From Odiellus spinosus (lineage: Eukaryota; Arthropoda; Arachnida; Opiliones; Phalangiidae): DNA of 64,000 nucleotides. Position numbers and translations under genes: made by a program. Under the pieces are notes generated by a model. The model was not told where the DNA came from, made no database searches, and worked only from the letters and a program-made list of their open reading frames with translations. The stretch is taken from assembly GCA_963920705.1 (NCBI GenBank), contig OY987232.1, forward strand, positions 8,186,200 to 8,250,199, read 5' to 3'. Positions 19,757 to 31,741 of the stretch are shown here, in pieces; the first letter of the stretch is position 1; the number at the start of each line of letters is the position of its first letter.

Positions 19757-21960
19757 CGAAAATTCCGAGTATTATAGTACATCAGGAGCAACCCATTAAA
19801 TTGAGGTTTAACCTCAGACAAACTAGTATTGGTGTATGAATTAGATCAGAAATATGAATAGTTTAAGAGTCATAGTGTGAGAATTAAAATAAATTTAAAG
19901 GCTTAGATCTCAGAGTCAGGATATCATAATTGACGACTAAGCCTCTGCGGGATATATAATCGCCTAAAATGCAAGCTCTATTAACCTGTACAGAAGGCAC
20001 ATTATTTCAGCCTTATCAATAATTTTGAAAGTCTGCTCTCTCTATAAATATTAAAGGGATACCTTAATATTAATCCTTATAACAGACTCTTATAACAAAT
20101 TATTTTTGAACGATTTAAACTGCCACAAAATGCGTAAAAAATCAAAACTCACCAAAGGTTTCACGGTAATTTTCAATTAATTATCAAAGTTGCAAACTAT
20201 AGTCTCGCTCAGCCGAAATCTGTTTCTAAGAAATTTTAGAATGGTACATTTCACGATAAAAGTTATTGCTGATGCCATTATTATATCATATAAAAATGGC
20301 CCGTGAACAGAACTAACTCTTGTGGGCGCGTTATTTCGGGAAAATATCGATATTCAGAACCATCACTTAATAACAGTGGATAGGGACTAATTAGGAACTG
20401 GGGATTATAAACGGTTTGTTCCCCTTTAGTCCAAAAACGTTGGCCAAATGGGGGCTTCATTGGTCAAATATGATGGATTCCCAATTCACCCAGACCGAAA
20501 ATTCCGCTTCCCATTTCAACCAAAACGTATTCGCCAATTTCCATTTGAACCAAAATATTCCTGCTGCATTTTCTAATTCTAATTAGATTACATTAAACGA
20601 AAATTTAAGCGATTTAGAATTTTATTCATTTTAAAAATAGAATTCGAATGGATTCAATCGTCTAGAGGACAAATAGTCCTGGTGGTTCTCGGGAAGGTTG
20701 GGTCCGGTTAGTTAAGGTTGGGTTCGGTTAGTTAAGTTTGAGTTCGTTTAGGTTAGGTTAGATAAGGTTTGGTTGGATTCAGTTAAGTAAGGTTTGTTTG
20801 TGTTATGTTCGGTAAGGTTTGGTTGGGTTCGGTTCGGTTCGGTTGGCTTGGGTTCAGTTCGGTTATGTTGGGCTGAGTTTGGTTAGGATTATGATAGTTA
20901 ATACTTAAATAAAATTATGTATTTTTTTGTAAACTGAATTTAAAATAAGCATTGAAAATGCCTTTTCTTTAAAAAATTATCAAAATGTGACGATTGGGCG
21001 TGGGCTAAATGAATTGGGATAGTTTGAATTGAGCCAATTGTGATGGGGCGAAATGGGAATTGGGCAAATCGGGGTACAACCGTTTAAATTTACGACTAGC
21101 AGAAGAAACTTTCAAGTCTCTTAGGCTTGGAATAGGCTTGGACGGGTTTGGTTTGGTTAGGGTTGGTCTAATTTGGGTTGTGTTAAGTTAGGTTAGGTTG
21201 GGTTGGAACTCTTAATGATTTTAATATAGCGTTTTGATAATCTCACATATCTGCTTGACTAAATTTTTTAAGTATTTCTCGAAATTGACTCGTTTTAAAA
21301 AAATATTCTTAATTTTCTTTGAGACTTATTTCGTAATTTCAATAATTAGCCTCAAATATCTTCTAAACTTTGGGAAATTGTAATATTTTTAGTCTTGTTT
21401 TGAAAGTCCAAATTGCTTAAAATAAATTGTTTCCAGAGGCTAGTATTCTCTGTATAAAATAATTGTAACAAATACCTTAAAACTACAGCCGCAACATTGT
21501 AACGTAATGAATATGTCTTAATATTATGGTAATTCGATTTAAAAAGTAAATTTTCGCTTTTTAAAAAATATTTTGTCTTTTTAAGCAACAAGTTTTCGTA
21601 AAAATTTCACTAAATAATTTATGGCTAGGGCTCATTTTACTTGGTCATTAAATTATTATAAGGCAATCAAATCATTTGCTTGCAAAGATAGAATCTTTGC
21701 GTTCCCGGGAATTTAATTTATTTAAATTCCATCGATTACGTTTAAGCAAAGATTCTTGTCAAATTGGACCGAATCCTAGTGGTGGTTTTTCGGTCGAATG
21801 TGATTTCCCATTGGACCGAATCCGCCAAAGTGCGGGTTTTTCGGTTGAATGGGATTTCCCATTGGACCGAATCCGCCAAAGTGTATGTTTTTCTGTCGAA
21901 TGGGAATTGGTTCGGTCGAATGTGATTCGATCCAATGGGACAGGAGCGAAATGCTGAAAT
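19757..21960. repeat. Segmental duplicate C, copy 1
   Basis: This 2.2-kb segment is repeated, in the same orientation, at 41031-42684 and continues at 48690-49485, where the copy has been split by a 6-kb insertion. Shared landmarks are ATAGTACATCAGGAGCAACC, GGGATATATAATCGCCTAAA and TTTGTTCCCC. It contains GGTTNGG tracts (20695-20890, 21140-21215), CCCATTTC-type word tracts (20460-20560, 20990-21075) and, at its right end, ACCGAAT words (21760-21960). No genes. Confidence 0.88.
21759..21960. repeat. ACCGAAT-type word track
   Basis: Repeated words TTGGACCGAATCCGCCAAAG and TTTTTCGGTCGAATG in two to three units of about 63 bp. Similar tracks: 36930-37060, 40555-40620, 49360-49485, 57250-57300, and a variant at 8284-8595. 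Confidence 0.75.
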
Positions 21961-22189
21961 AATATGATTGGCCGAAATTTATACTCGCTTTTATTCAAAC
22001 GTAACCTATCTTTAGTAATTAATTGAAACCCCAAAAACGTGTCAAAAATTGTTTGAAAATTCTCGAATACATTTTTTGGCATGGTGATTCAGAAACGAAA
22101 TTCAAAACTGTTCCATTTTTAGCTCCAAGTTTCCCTTTAAGTCGATAGTTGGGGCCGAAACGTCTCGTAAATAAAGGGTTTCATTCAAT

Positions 22190-22690
22190 CAGTACCATGT
22201 CGTTTTGCAATATCTTTACCATGGTAAATAATGTTTAATATTTACTAAAATTAATATGTGGTTTATTTGGACCAATTTATACTATATCTATGGTTTATTT
22301 AGTCCAATTATACTATATATATATATATATATATATATGGTTAATTTAGCTCATTTAATACTAATATAGGCTTTATTTACACCAATTAATATATATGGTT
22401 AATTTAACTCACTTAATACTGTATATATGGATAATTTAACTCATTTAATACAAATATATTGTTTATTTACTCCAAATAATGCTATATCTATGGTTAATTT
22501 AGCTCATTTAATACTAATATAGGGTTAATTTAGCTCATATAATACTAATGTAGGGTTAATTTAACTCATTTAATACTAATATATGGTTAATTTAGCTCAT
22601 TTAATATTAATATAGGGTTTATTTAGTTCAGTTAATAATATATCTATGGTTAATTTAGCTCATTTAATACTAATATAGGGTTTATTTATT
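22190..22690. repeat. AT-rich tandem repeat, unit about 31-40 bp
   Basis: About 12-14 degenerate units containing GGTTAATTTAGCTCATTTAA and TACTAATATAG, with a TA dinucleotide run at 22315-22338. Confidence 0.8.
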
Positions 22691-23067
22691 CCAAAATTCC
22701 CATGCGGAGCTCTCCTCCCCCTATTTTTGGCTAAAAATCAGGTGTCGTCAGAGTAGCTATTTGCTACGTGGACATTTTCCATACACGGTTTGCTAAGAAA
22801 ACAAATATGAAATCAAACCATTTAGATATTTCGGGTTGTGTCACCATAGACAACTTTCAAAGGCTTAGAAATCATTCTACGTCCCTTCTCTTAGTACCAA
22901 GTGACCTTGATTATTAAAATAAGTTGAAAAAAGATGGAAAAGACAGGTGGCATTTTCTACACTTTTTTTTTTTTTTTTTTATTAAGGGAAACAGGAGGGT
23001 GAATTAGAAAATTTGCTTTCCCCCGCCAATAGTCTATCCATATTTTCTAATTTCAAGTTTTTGGTTT
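22691..23067. other. Unassigned spacer with T-tract
   Basis: Mostly unique-looking sequence with a poly-T run at about 22963-22980. No coding frame or repeat structure supported. Confidence 0.4.
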
Positions 23068-23449
23068 TTTGCTAGACCCAACCCTAGAGGGGTCTAGGTA
23101 CTGTATTCACTGCGGCATCGGCGTTGGCTTCGGCGTCGGCGTCGTCGTTGGCGTTGTGCAAGAAGACGAAATACGTCATCGAATCGAAAAACTTCGTCTC
23201 TTAATCACCAGACATCACGACGTGATGTCCGATACAAATTTAAAATATATACTTGTATTTAATATATATTACTTTAAGGTGCTCTCCCTCCCAGGCTCGT
23301 GTAGCGCTCGACGCAGCACGCTATACTATCGAGTGCCTGACGCTGATCCACGTTACCACGGGTACTTAACTTGTTAGAAAAACATGAGAGAAAAATCCCT
23401 TATATCTTCAGAGGTATACAATATAGAAAAAACAAGATGTTTTGAAAAA

Positions 23450-23600
23450 CACTTTTTTCAAAACACGTTTTTCAAAACACGTTTTTCAAAACACGTTTTT
23501 CAAAACACGTTTTTCAAAACACGTTTTTCAATACACGATTTGAAAATCTTGATTTGAAAAACATGATTTGGAAAACATGATTTGAAAAACATGATTTGGA
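23450..23600. repeat. 14-bp satellite, CAAAACACGTTTTT type
   Basis: About five units of CAAAACACGTTTTT followed by about four of GATTTGAAAAACAT, all with a 14-bp period. Confidence 0.85.
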
Positions 23601-23774
23601 AATCGATGACGTATTTCGTCTTCTTGCACAACGCCGACGCCAACGCCGACGCCGCAGTGAATACAGTACCTAGACCCCACTAGGGTTGGTTCTAGCTAAA
23701 AATCGATAAAGAAAACAATCGTCGTTATTAAGGGGTTGTCGCGAACGAGAAAAAAGTTAGCGTATGAATGTTTC

Positions 23775-24025
23775 GGTTCTAGTCTGTCAGTAATGAAAAC
23801 TAGAAAACAACGAACAAGTCGTCGCGAAAGAGATTGTAATGGAGCTTATTCGTGTTAAGTTGTAGTCTGTCAGTAATGAAAACTCGAAAACAATAAAGAA
23901 GTCGTCGCGAAAGAGATTGTAATGGAGCTTATTCGTGTTAAGTTGTAGTCTGTCAGTAATAAAAATTCGAAAACAATAAAAAAGTCGTCGCGAAGGGAGC
24001 TTATGGGTGTTAAGTCTGTCTGTAA
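23775..24025. repeat. Tandem repeat, about 85-90 bp, three units
   Basis: Units contain GTCTGTCAGTAATGAAAACT and GTCGTCGCGAAAGAGATTG. The same units recur inverted at 54345-54560. Confidence 0.8.
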
Positions 24026-24030
24026 TATAA

Positions 24031-24510
24031 AACATGTTTTGAACATTTTTGAAGTACATGCTTTGAAGTACATGTTTTGAAGTACATGTTTTGAAGTACA
24101 TGTTTTGAAGCACATGTTTTGAAGCACATGTTTTGAAGCACGTTTTGAAGTACATGTTTTGAAGTACATGCTTTGAAGTACATGTTTTGAAGTACATGTT
24201 TTGAAGTACATGTTTTGAAGTACATGCTTTGAAGTACATGCTTTGAAGTACATGCTTTGAAGTACATGCTTTGAAGTACATGCTTTGAAGTACATGTTTT
24301 GAAGTACATGTTTTGAAGTACATGTTTTGAAGTACATGTTTTGAAGTACATGTTTTGAAGTACATGTTTTGAAGTACATGTTTTGAAGTACATGTTTTGA
24401 AGTACATGTTTTGAAGTACATGTTTTGAAGTACATGTTTTGAAGTACATGTTTTGAAGTACATGTTTTGAAGTACTTGTTTTGAAGTACATGTTTTGTAG
24501 TACATGTTTT
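24031..24510. repeat. 14-bp satellite, TTTTGAAGTACATG, about 33 units
   Basis: Near-perfect tandem array of TTTTGAAGTACATG, with variants at one or two positions. Because 14 is not a multiple of 3 and the unit has no stop on the - strand in any phase, all three - frames stay open across the array and give a 14-residue peptide repeat. These frames are artefacts of the satellite and not evidence of a gene. Confidence 0.95.
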
Positions 24511-24625
24511 TCTGCGAGTTTGCCCACAAGCGGGGATAGTGGAATGTGTCTTTTCCAATATATCGAATAAAACACGATAACGGTTATATAGTCGGCTCGA
24601 GAAATTTTCGCAACTTCGTCTTTAA

Positions 24626-25980
24626 AGGGAGAATGAAAGGCCGAAACTACCTATTTTTAATCGATAAAGAATTCTAAAATAATGAGAAAAACAATAATAT
24701 AACTCACCAAAAATATTTCGTTATTTTATAATCAATTTCCAATGTTCCGAAACTTCAAGACGCTAAGCCTTGGCTGCCTAGCTCGGTGAAATCGGCGAGC
24801 ACGACCTGTATTGTTTTCAAATTCACATAATAACTAGTAGCCAATCACGAGGGAGTACGCGTATTTTATCGTCAGCCAGTCAGAACGCGCGAAACGCGCG
24901 CGATGAACAATTTAATATCATATTACTGCTATAATGCTATTCGCGAATTTCCCCGCTTCGGCCAACAAAATGTAAAAGAATGCCTGCTTTCTGAGACCCA
25001 GAAAATATTTGTAATCATGTAAAAGTGAAATTATTATTGATCAATAAACTTAATTAGCCACTGGTAGAATACTAAAATTTGATAATTTTCTTACGAACCA
25101 TTGATAGCTTTCATTAAGCTTCCGCAGCTTGAAACACGTTATCACCGAAACTAAATTCTTATATTAGAAAGTTAATTGTGATTTAAATAAGACAAATACT
25201 GCCTATTTTATGCAGAACAATGTTTTTATTGCGAGATTTACAAAATCAAACTGTTTCAGACGACAACATAAAGTAAAAATAATTTTCCTCTCTAGATGGC
25301 GGCGGCCGCGGAGTATTTTTTCTTCAGGCGGGTAATTGAAATTTTATTCTCCAACAATAACCTATTATAAATAAAAATGATCAAAATTAGGCTTCCTCGT
25401 CTTGCAATGTTAAAATAGTAACCCATTTAGTTCGCCTTGTATAATTTATATGTTGAATCAAAGCACGAATACGTTATAAACAAAGGACCAAGGCTTAACG
25501 AGCTAAATAAGTTTTAATTTTCTAAAATAATGTAAATATTATTTTTACCTTTTGAAAATTGATGTTTCGTGAAACGCACAACTTTTTTAACATGTTTAAA
25601 GCCGATTTAATTCCCTCCTCTTAAATAATATTTAATAGAAAACATTTTGTTGGCCGAAACGGGAAAATTCGCGAATAGCATTATAGCAGTAATGTGATAT
25701 TAAATTGTTCATCGCGCGCGTTCTGACTGGCTGACGATAAAATACGCGTATTCACTCGTGATTGGCTACTAGTTATTATACGAATTTTAAAAAATTACAG
25801 GTCGTGCGCGCCGATTTCACCGAGCTAGGCAGCCAAGGCTTAGCATCTGCAAGTTTCGGAACTTTGGAAATTCATTAAAAAATAACGAAATATTTTTCGT
25901 GAGTTATATTATTGTTTTTCTCATTATATTAGCACTCTTTATCGATTAAAAATATGTTGTTTCTTCCTTTCATTTTCCCT
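24626..25980. mobile_element. Long-inverted-repeat element (family F) with TTAA flanks
   Basis: Arms 24626-24990 and 25635-25980 are reverse complements at roughly 90 percent by eye. They share AGGGAGAATGAAAGG / AGGGAAAATGAAAGG at the tips and TTAATATCA and ATTCGCGAAT near the inner ends. TTAA stands on both outer sides (24622-24625, 25981-25984), as for piggyBac-type insertion. The 640-bp centre has no transposase. A fragment of the right arm and centre recurs at 44385-44560. Confidence 0.85.
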
Positions 25981-25984
25981 TTAA

Positions 25985-26495
25985 TCAGTTTTTATTATTG
26001 ATTCCGATATCTCCATGGCTCAAATATACGTCCAAAAGCCCTCCTGAAAACGTTTATTTTGAACCATGGAGTAGCTGTCTCCACTCTAGTGATTTATTTG
26101 AAAAGTATTCTCAATACTTGGGGTTTTACAATACTTTTGGGTAGGACTAGGACGTATGTATTTGAAAAATGAAAATACCTTTTAGTGTAAAAAGAAAATG
26201 ATATTTGCCCCCCTCCCATCTGAAAAAGGTATGCATTTGAAAATAAATCTCTATGTAGGAAAAAATGCAAAAAAATTATCATGCCCCTCCAATCTGAAAA
26301 ACGTTCCTACGCCCCTGACTCTCTACAGCCTACAGACGTCCAAAGTTTACAGGGGGGGTAAAAAAAATCTCGAATACCTGTGCCTACGCGGGGGAAAATC
26401 CACTATCTGAGAAATCTAATACTTTTAGTTGAACTTTATGCAAAATTACAAGATAAAGATAGTGCTCATTAGGATAAACACTACAGTAGTTATCC
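25985..26495. other. Unassigned spacer
   Basis: Contains a loosely duplicated piece with CCCCTCC(C)ATCTGAAAAA near 26205-26230 and 26283-26305. Otherwise nothing supported. Confidence 0.35.
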
Positions 26496-26499
26496 CCTT

Positions 26500-26769
26500 A
26501 TCAAAACTCGAATTTCATAAGAAACCGTAATGTATTTACTAATGGACCCGCGGCGCTTGATAACTGAAATCGTCGTCGTCGTATTCCTTTCTACAATGTC
26601 CACTGAATTCAAATTAATACAAGAGTATCTCTAGTTAAACACAAATTTCAATAATGAATTATTGATAAAGTATATGAAGTAATAGAAAGTAAGGTGCCTG
26701 AATGATTTACAAAAGGGTGAAAATATAAGCTTAGCTGATCTTTATTAATTACTTCAAAATGATAAACAA
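26500..26769. repeat. Family B repeat fragment
   Basis: Matches 57380-57940 (GGACCCGCGGCGCTTGATAA, then CCACTGAATTC) and the inner parts of family A copies (AAGGTGCCTGAATG, GATAAACAA). Non-coding. Confidence 0.7.
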
Positions 26770-29451
26770 CAAGTTGGGAAACCAAAATATAACCTCCCCG
26801 ACGTTAACCCAACCCTACCTAAAATAAAAGACGAAAATAAATGTACAGTATTGGAAGCGTAGAAGAAACAGTGTGCATTTGATTTACACTTCTCTATCTC
26901 CCATTTACGTTACGGAGTACAAGTATTTTCCCTTAACCTCAGTGAATCAGAGAATGCAAAACAGTCCTGCGTTACCCATAATTATATGCGACAGGTCGTA
27001 GACTTCTTAATAGACACACCAAATGAAATGTTTATTTTAAAATAAATATGTAAAGTACAAATTCTTGTAATATAAATTAACACTTGAGCATAGGCTGTAC
27101 TGTGTGATTATCTTTGATAATCCACTGATTTGATAAAAAATAATGATACAGTCTGTGATGGCAAGGAAGACAAGGAATTAAAACGAAGATATGGTAGCAA
27201 GTTCCTATTGGACAAACCAAGAAATATTCTAGACTGAATGTTCCATTTACAACCCATTGTCGGTAGATGATAGGCAATTATTTCCGGTACAGTTTTGTCT
27301 GAAATTCTTTTTTTGACGTGCTAATAGAGGACCATTACTGATATTTTCATCATACGAGTGATCCCATCCATTGGAAGAAGCCAAGGATGGAGCTGGTCGA
27401 GACGTTATTTTCCAAACTGCCTGACAAGACGTTAGTTCCCACTCCTATGACAAAAAAATATCTTAAAGACGCAAAGTAGACTATTTTCCATACCGTTAGT
27501 ATTTATTCTTGAATAGCTCCTTTTATGTTTAGAGCAACGAGGCTTTATGAAGAACTGTCGAACTTTTACTGACTGTAGGTATCTCAAAAGTCGAGTCCGA
27601 AAACACTCACTGCTTGCATGTGTCAATTCTTCGTAGACAGGCCGTCTCTTTCTGGTGATAAATGAAAGCCGTGTCGTTTCTCTGTTGACTTCAACTGGTT
27701 GATTATCTCACTAAAGCTTTATGCCGATCTTTCGTCTGATCTGGTTTCGTCTCATCTCGTCTCCTGTTCTGTTCTGCTAACGAAGTTCACTGTACACGGC
27801 TACTTTTGCTTATGAAAACTATCGGAAATGTTTCTTGGTTTTATAGTGGAGAAACTGAAGCCTTTTTTTTCAACATCAGATGTCCATTTTTTATTCAAAA
27901 TTGTTGTTTTTTAAACACGGGAAACCTGTACTTCTGTTCAAGGAGAGTTTTCCCGACTATCATTTTTCTTTAGAGTTTTAACATTTTGTATCAATCCGCC
28001 TCAGCTTAAAATCTTATGTCGTTTCAATTATGGATGCCCGTGTAAGCGCACCTTCATTTAAGGTCAATATAATGGGATACTCATGATATAATATAATAGT
28101 CAAAATTAAAGAGCCGAAGAGGACTACCCGAGTAGAAGAACCCAATGAATGCAATTTTCAGTTTTCGATAAAAAATACCATTAAAAATAGCTTATCTACT
28201 ATTCAATATTTTAAATTTTTGTTCATCAATTTAAATCCACTTAATAAACCTCGCTAGGTTTATGTTTTAACCTTTTCGTAACCCATTCAGCCACCTTTCT
28301 CTCTATTACTTCCTGTACCTTATCTATCTTTCATTATTGAAATCTTTGTTTAACCAAGAGAAACACTCGTAAACAATAAACTATACTTTATCTCTATTAA
28401 CTCGAATTCAATGGATATTCCTTATCATTCTACTGTTTAAGAACTAAAATTTTTGTTTATCATTTTGAAGCAATTAAAAAAAATCGGCTAAGCTTATGAT
28501 TTCACCCGTTTGTAACCAAATCTGTGTTTAACTAGAGATACTCTCGTACCCGAAAGAAGTCTTATCAAATTTTGTCAAAGTACCTTTGTCTGTATTAATT
28601 CGAATTCAGTGGACGGTGGGATCTTGGATACCCTTTATTTAGATTCTTCAATCCACCCCAAGTTTGCAGGGAGCCTAAGCCTATACTAGCCGTTATACCT
28701 TTGCTTTTGTGACTAAATGATATACATGAAAAATAGCTTAGCGCATGCTGTCAACTCAAGCTGGTATTTAACGGTTACATTTCTTTAAATTTTTGCACAA
28801 AACTATCTTGAATATCAAATTGATTTTTCGGCTACAATATTTATTAGATTAAGTTTAACCATTATGATATTTTTAATTATAATAAAAATTAATATTGCGT
28901 TTCATATCTCTAAACGATATCACACCATAAGGCTCATTTGCATTCATTCAAAAGATAGTATATAAACCCTTCGAAAGCCTTTATTAATCGAGTGGAAGAT
29001 TGAAGTGGACCATATTAGTGAGGGACGCCTCGCTAGTATGGCCCGCTGAGATCGGAAACTGGAGGTCGGACCTTGGTGTGGGGATGGTCGAAGGTGATTG
29101 TAACAGTGGGAGACGTCCCTTTGCGTACAATCGCCTTCAACTGTCCAGCATCGAGGTTTGGCCGTAAAGTGGATGGTAGAAGGCGATAATATCCAATAGG
29201 AGACGTCCTGTTGTATATAATTGCACGACACCTGAAACTCAATGTGGCAGCCACTCTTAAAGGAGGTAATTCCCCGGAATTGAACGATAAGCTGGCATGA
29301 TTACGTCTCTAGACTTTTTGCTCCACGAGCTAGGTCACGTGATATCCGGTTACACCGGAAGTAGTGTACGCCGGAAGTGACACATATACACACAGACATA
29401 CAGAGACGACCAGTGTAAAACCTCCCCTGAACTAAAGTTCAGTCGGGGAGG
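26770..29451 (-). mobile_element. Family A repeat, copy 2 (inverted)
   Basis: Starts CAAGTTGGGAAACCAAAAT at 26770 and ends with the 31-bp hairpin at 29421-29451. Internal order mirrors copy 1: GGGTAACG units near 26965 (one only), coding-like block 27070-27660, TCTCGTCTC-type minisatellite near 27735-27775, duplicated 155-bp piece near 28630-28790, CACGTGA block 28940-29340. About 2.7 kb. Confidence 0.85.
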
Positions 29452-30370
29452 TAAAAATTTTATTTCTTAAACAGAAGAATGATAAGGAATATTCATTGAA
29501 TTCGAGTTAATAGAGAGAAAGGTGCCAAAATGATCAACAAAAGGGTGAAATCTTAAGCTTAGCCGAGCTTTATTAATTGCTTCATAATGGTAAACAAACA
29601 TTTTTTTCTTAAACAGTAGAATGATAAGGAATATCCATTGAATTAGAGAGAAAGTATAGTTTATTGAGTACAAGTGCTTCACTTGGTTAAACAATGATTT
29701 CAATAATGATAGATTGATAAGACATATGAAGTAATAGAGAGAAAGGTGCCTGAATGGGTAAGGAAAAGGTTAAAACATAAACCTAGCCGAGCTTTATTAA
29801 GTGTTCTATATTGATAAACATAAATTTATTTAATTTATTAAACAGTAGATAAGCTTTTTTAATGGCATGTTTTATCGGTAACAGAAAATTACATTCACTG
29901 CATGGATTCTTCTACTACGGTAGCCCTCTTCAGCCATTGAATTTTGACTACTGTATTGTATCATGACTATCCCATTAAATTCACCTTAATTCACCGTAAT
30001 TAAAAAGTAGACAAGATTGTCTTATAATTTAACTTGAATATTATATCTCTTCTCGGCCTATATAAGCGAGATTTACAGATTCGGTACTCATAGATGCACT
30101 TCACCAACGGGTGGATTACGTTAACGTTTAGAATTGTGGTGAACCCTCTCTCTAGCGCGATGGTGTCGTCTTCGATTGTTTTGGCAATCAATTCTCACCT
30201 ATATTTCGGTGATAATAGACATCTTTCTCACGATCTTTTGGGTAAAGTACTTGGATAAACCAAAGCGATTGAACTTAAATCGCATTACTTAAAAATGTGG
30301 CTAATCTATTATGTCTGTGTAAGAACATTACATAATGAAAGGACCAGGGAATAAATATTACTAGAGTTGG
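29452..30370. repeat. Family B repeat, extended copy
   Basis: Units with AACAGTAGAATGATAAGGAA and AATAGAGAGAAAGG occur in tandem (29470-29770). A tail with TATAAGCGAGATTTACAGAT, ATGGTGTCGTCTTCGATT and ACTTAAATCGCATTACTTA follows. The same order recurs at 43320-44080, so the two are copies of one longer repeat. Confidence 0.75.
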
Positions 30371-30410
30371 ACTTCTCAATTACACATGAAATTTAAAGTT
30401 TAACGTTCTC

Positions 30411-30618
30411 AATCTCCACTTTATTTTTAATATACTTGAGTTTTGCGACTAGAATGTGCTTTAGATCCAGACTTAAATAATTGGCAAACTACTTAATAGC
30501 ACCGTCATTACTACTACGTAATGACGTTGCTATTAAGTAGTTGGTCAGTTATTAAAATCTGGATCTAAAGCACATCATAGTCGAGGATTTCGAGTTTATT
30601 AAAAAATAAAGATTTATA
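30411..30618. mobile_element. Palindromic MITE-like element
   Basis: Arms of about 100 bp meet near 30514: left GTGCTTTAGATCCAGA and AACTACTTAATAGCA, right their complements. Near-perfect over the inner 45 bp (ACTTAATAGCA...TGCTATTAAGT). Confidence 0.8.
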
Positions 30619-30784
30619 ATGTAAAATAGGATAAACGAAACGGAAGTTGATGTCAACGAGTTAAATAAACGGCCACATATTTTGGTCTCCTGAATAATGT
30701 TCTAATGCTTTAAAGAATTGTTCTGCCTTCCATGTCCATTTTAAGTCCATGCGATTCAATATTATAAAATTTAAGATTAGATTA

Positions 30785-31005
30785 TGTAATCACTCGAGCT
30801 CGCCCGTCCCTCTTCTATGTAGGTACGGTTAGGTTAGTTAATCGCACGAACTAGCCCGTCACTTTAATAAGTTAATCCCTAGCTCGGGCTGACCCGTCCC
30901 TCTTTTCATATAATAGGTTAGGTTAGTCAATCCCTCGAAATACCCCATGCCTCTTTTACTGATTTAGGTGAGGTTAGATTAGTTAATCTCTGTAGTTCGA
31001 AATTT
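30785..31005. repeat. Degenerate tandem repeat, about 70 bp, three units
   Basis: Units contain CCCGTCCCTCTT, TAGGTTAG and GTTAATC. They end near the next palindrome. Confidence 0.65.
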
Positions 31006-31151
31006 GTACCAGGCTCTTAATTACGTATGGATTGAAGCCTCATTTAAATGCTATAATTTTTATTCAGTATTAGTAAGAATTAAGGTCAAAAGACCTATAA
31101 TGCAAAATAATGAAATTGCAAAAAGGTATATATTTTTGGTAAAAGGGACAG

Positions 31152-31561
31152 AAATTATACAAAAAAGAGGTTGCTTTGCACCCTTAAAAAGGCCCTTATC
31201 TAACTCGAATCAAACCCGTGAAGGGACACAAATTAAATGTTAGAGAAAGAGCAATTAAATATCATAAAAATTATAGTTAGTAGATTTAGTCTACTACTAC
31301 AAAGATTTTATTATTATTAAATATTTCTCAAAAAAACGATAAAAGACGACCTTGGAAAAACCTAGGTCGTTTTTATCCGTTTTTTGGAAAATATTTAATA
31401 ATAATAAAATCTTTGGAGTAGTAGAATAAAACTACTAACTATAATTTTAAAGATACTTAATTGCTCTTTCTCTAACATTTAATTTGTGTCCCTTCACGGA
31501 TTGATTCGAGTTAGATAGGGCCTTTTTAAGGGTGCGAAACAACCACTTTTTTGTATAATTT
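31152..31561. mobile_element. Near-perfect 410-bp palindrome
   Basis: Arms of about 195 bp: left AAATTATACAAAAAAG to AAGACGACC, right GGTCGTTTTTATCC to TTTTTTGTATAATTT, with only ~10 bp between. A few single-base differences and small indels distinguish the arms. No coding capacity. Confidence 0.85.
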
Positions 31562-31741
31562 AAATATTTCTTTGTAGATTCACTGACTGATTGTTGTACC
31601 TCCTACAGGATACAGATGATCATTGAGCAATGTGATCATTTGATTGGCCCGTAAAATTCAAACTCATCTCAATTTTACGATTTTAGTAAAATTTTAAAAT
31701 TTCGTCTCATTATTGCGTCAAATTTGAAGCGTATATATTTC

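Larger units (their letters stand above)
23068..24535. mobile_element. Family E composite repeat, copy 1
   Basis: It starts with GCTAGACCCAACCCTAG and a GGCGTC/GGCGTTG tract (23071-23190). An inverted version of that end occurs at about 23610-23698. Two 14-bp satellites and a roughly 90-bp tandem follow, to CCCACAAGCGGGGATA at 24535. A shorter, inverted copy at 54225-54905 lacks 23450-23715, showing that this piece (including the inner inverted end) was added here or lost there. No transposase. Confidence 0.75.

Noticed and set aside
20695-20890. Telomeric TTAGG array
   Set aside because: The tract is a degenerate mix of GGTTCGG, GGTTGGG and GGTTAGG in the middle of other repeats; no regular TTAGG run.
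21759-22082. Frames with a repeated FPLDRIRQS peptide
   Set aside because: Translation of the ACCGAAT word track on both strands.
24031-24510. CRISPR-like array
   Set aside because: Units are contiguous with no unique spacers, and the context is eukaryotic.
23787-24575. Three overlapping - frames of 182-262 residues with a 14-residue repeat
   Set aside because: They are produced by the 14-bp satellite, whose unit has no stop in any phase; there is no independent coding signal.
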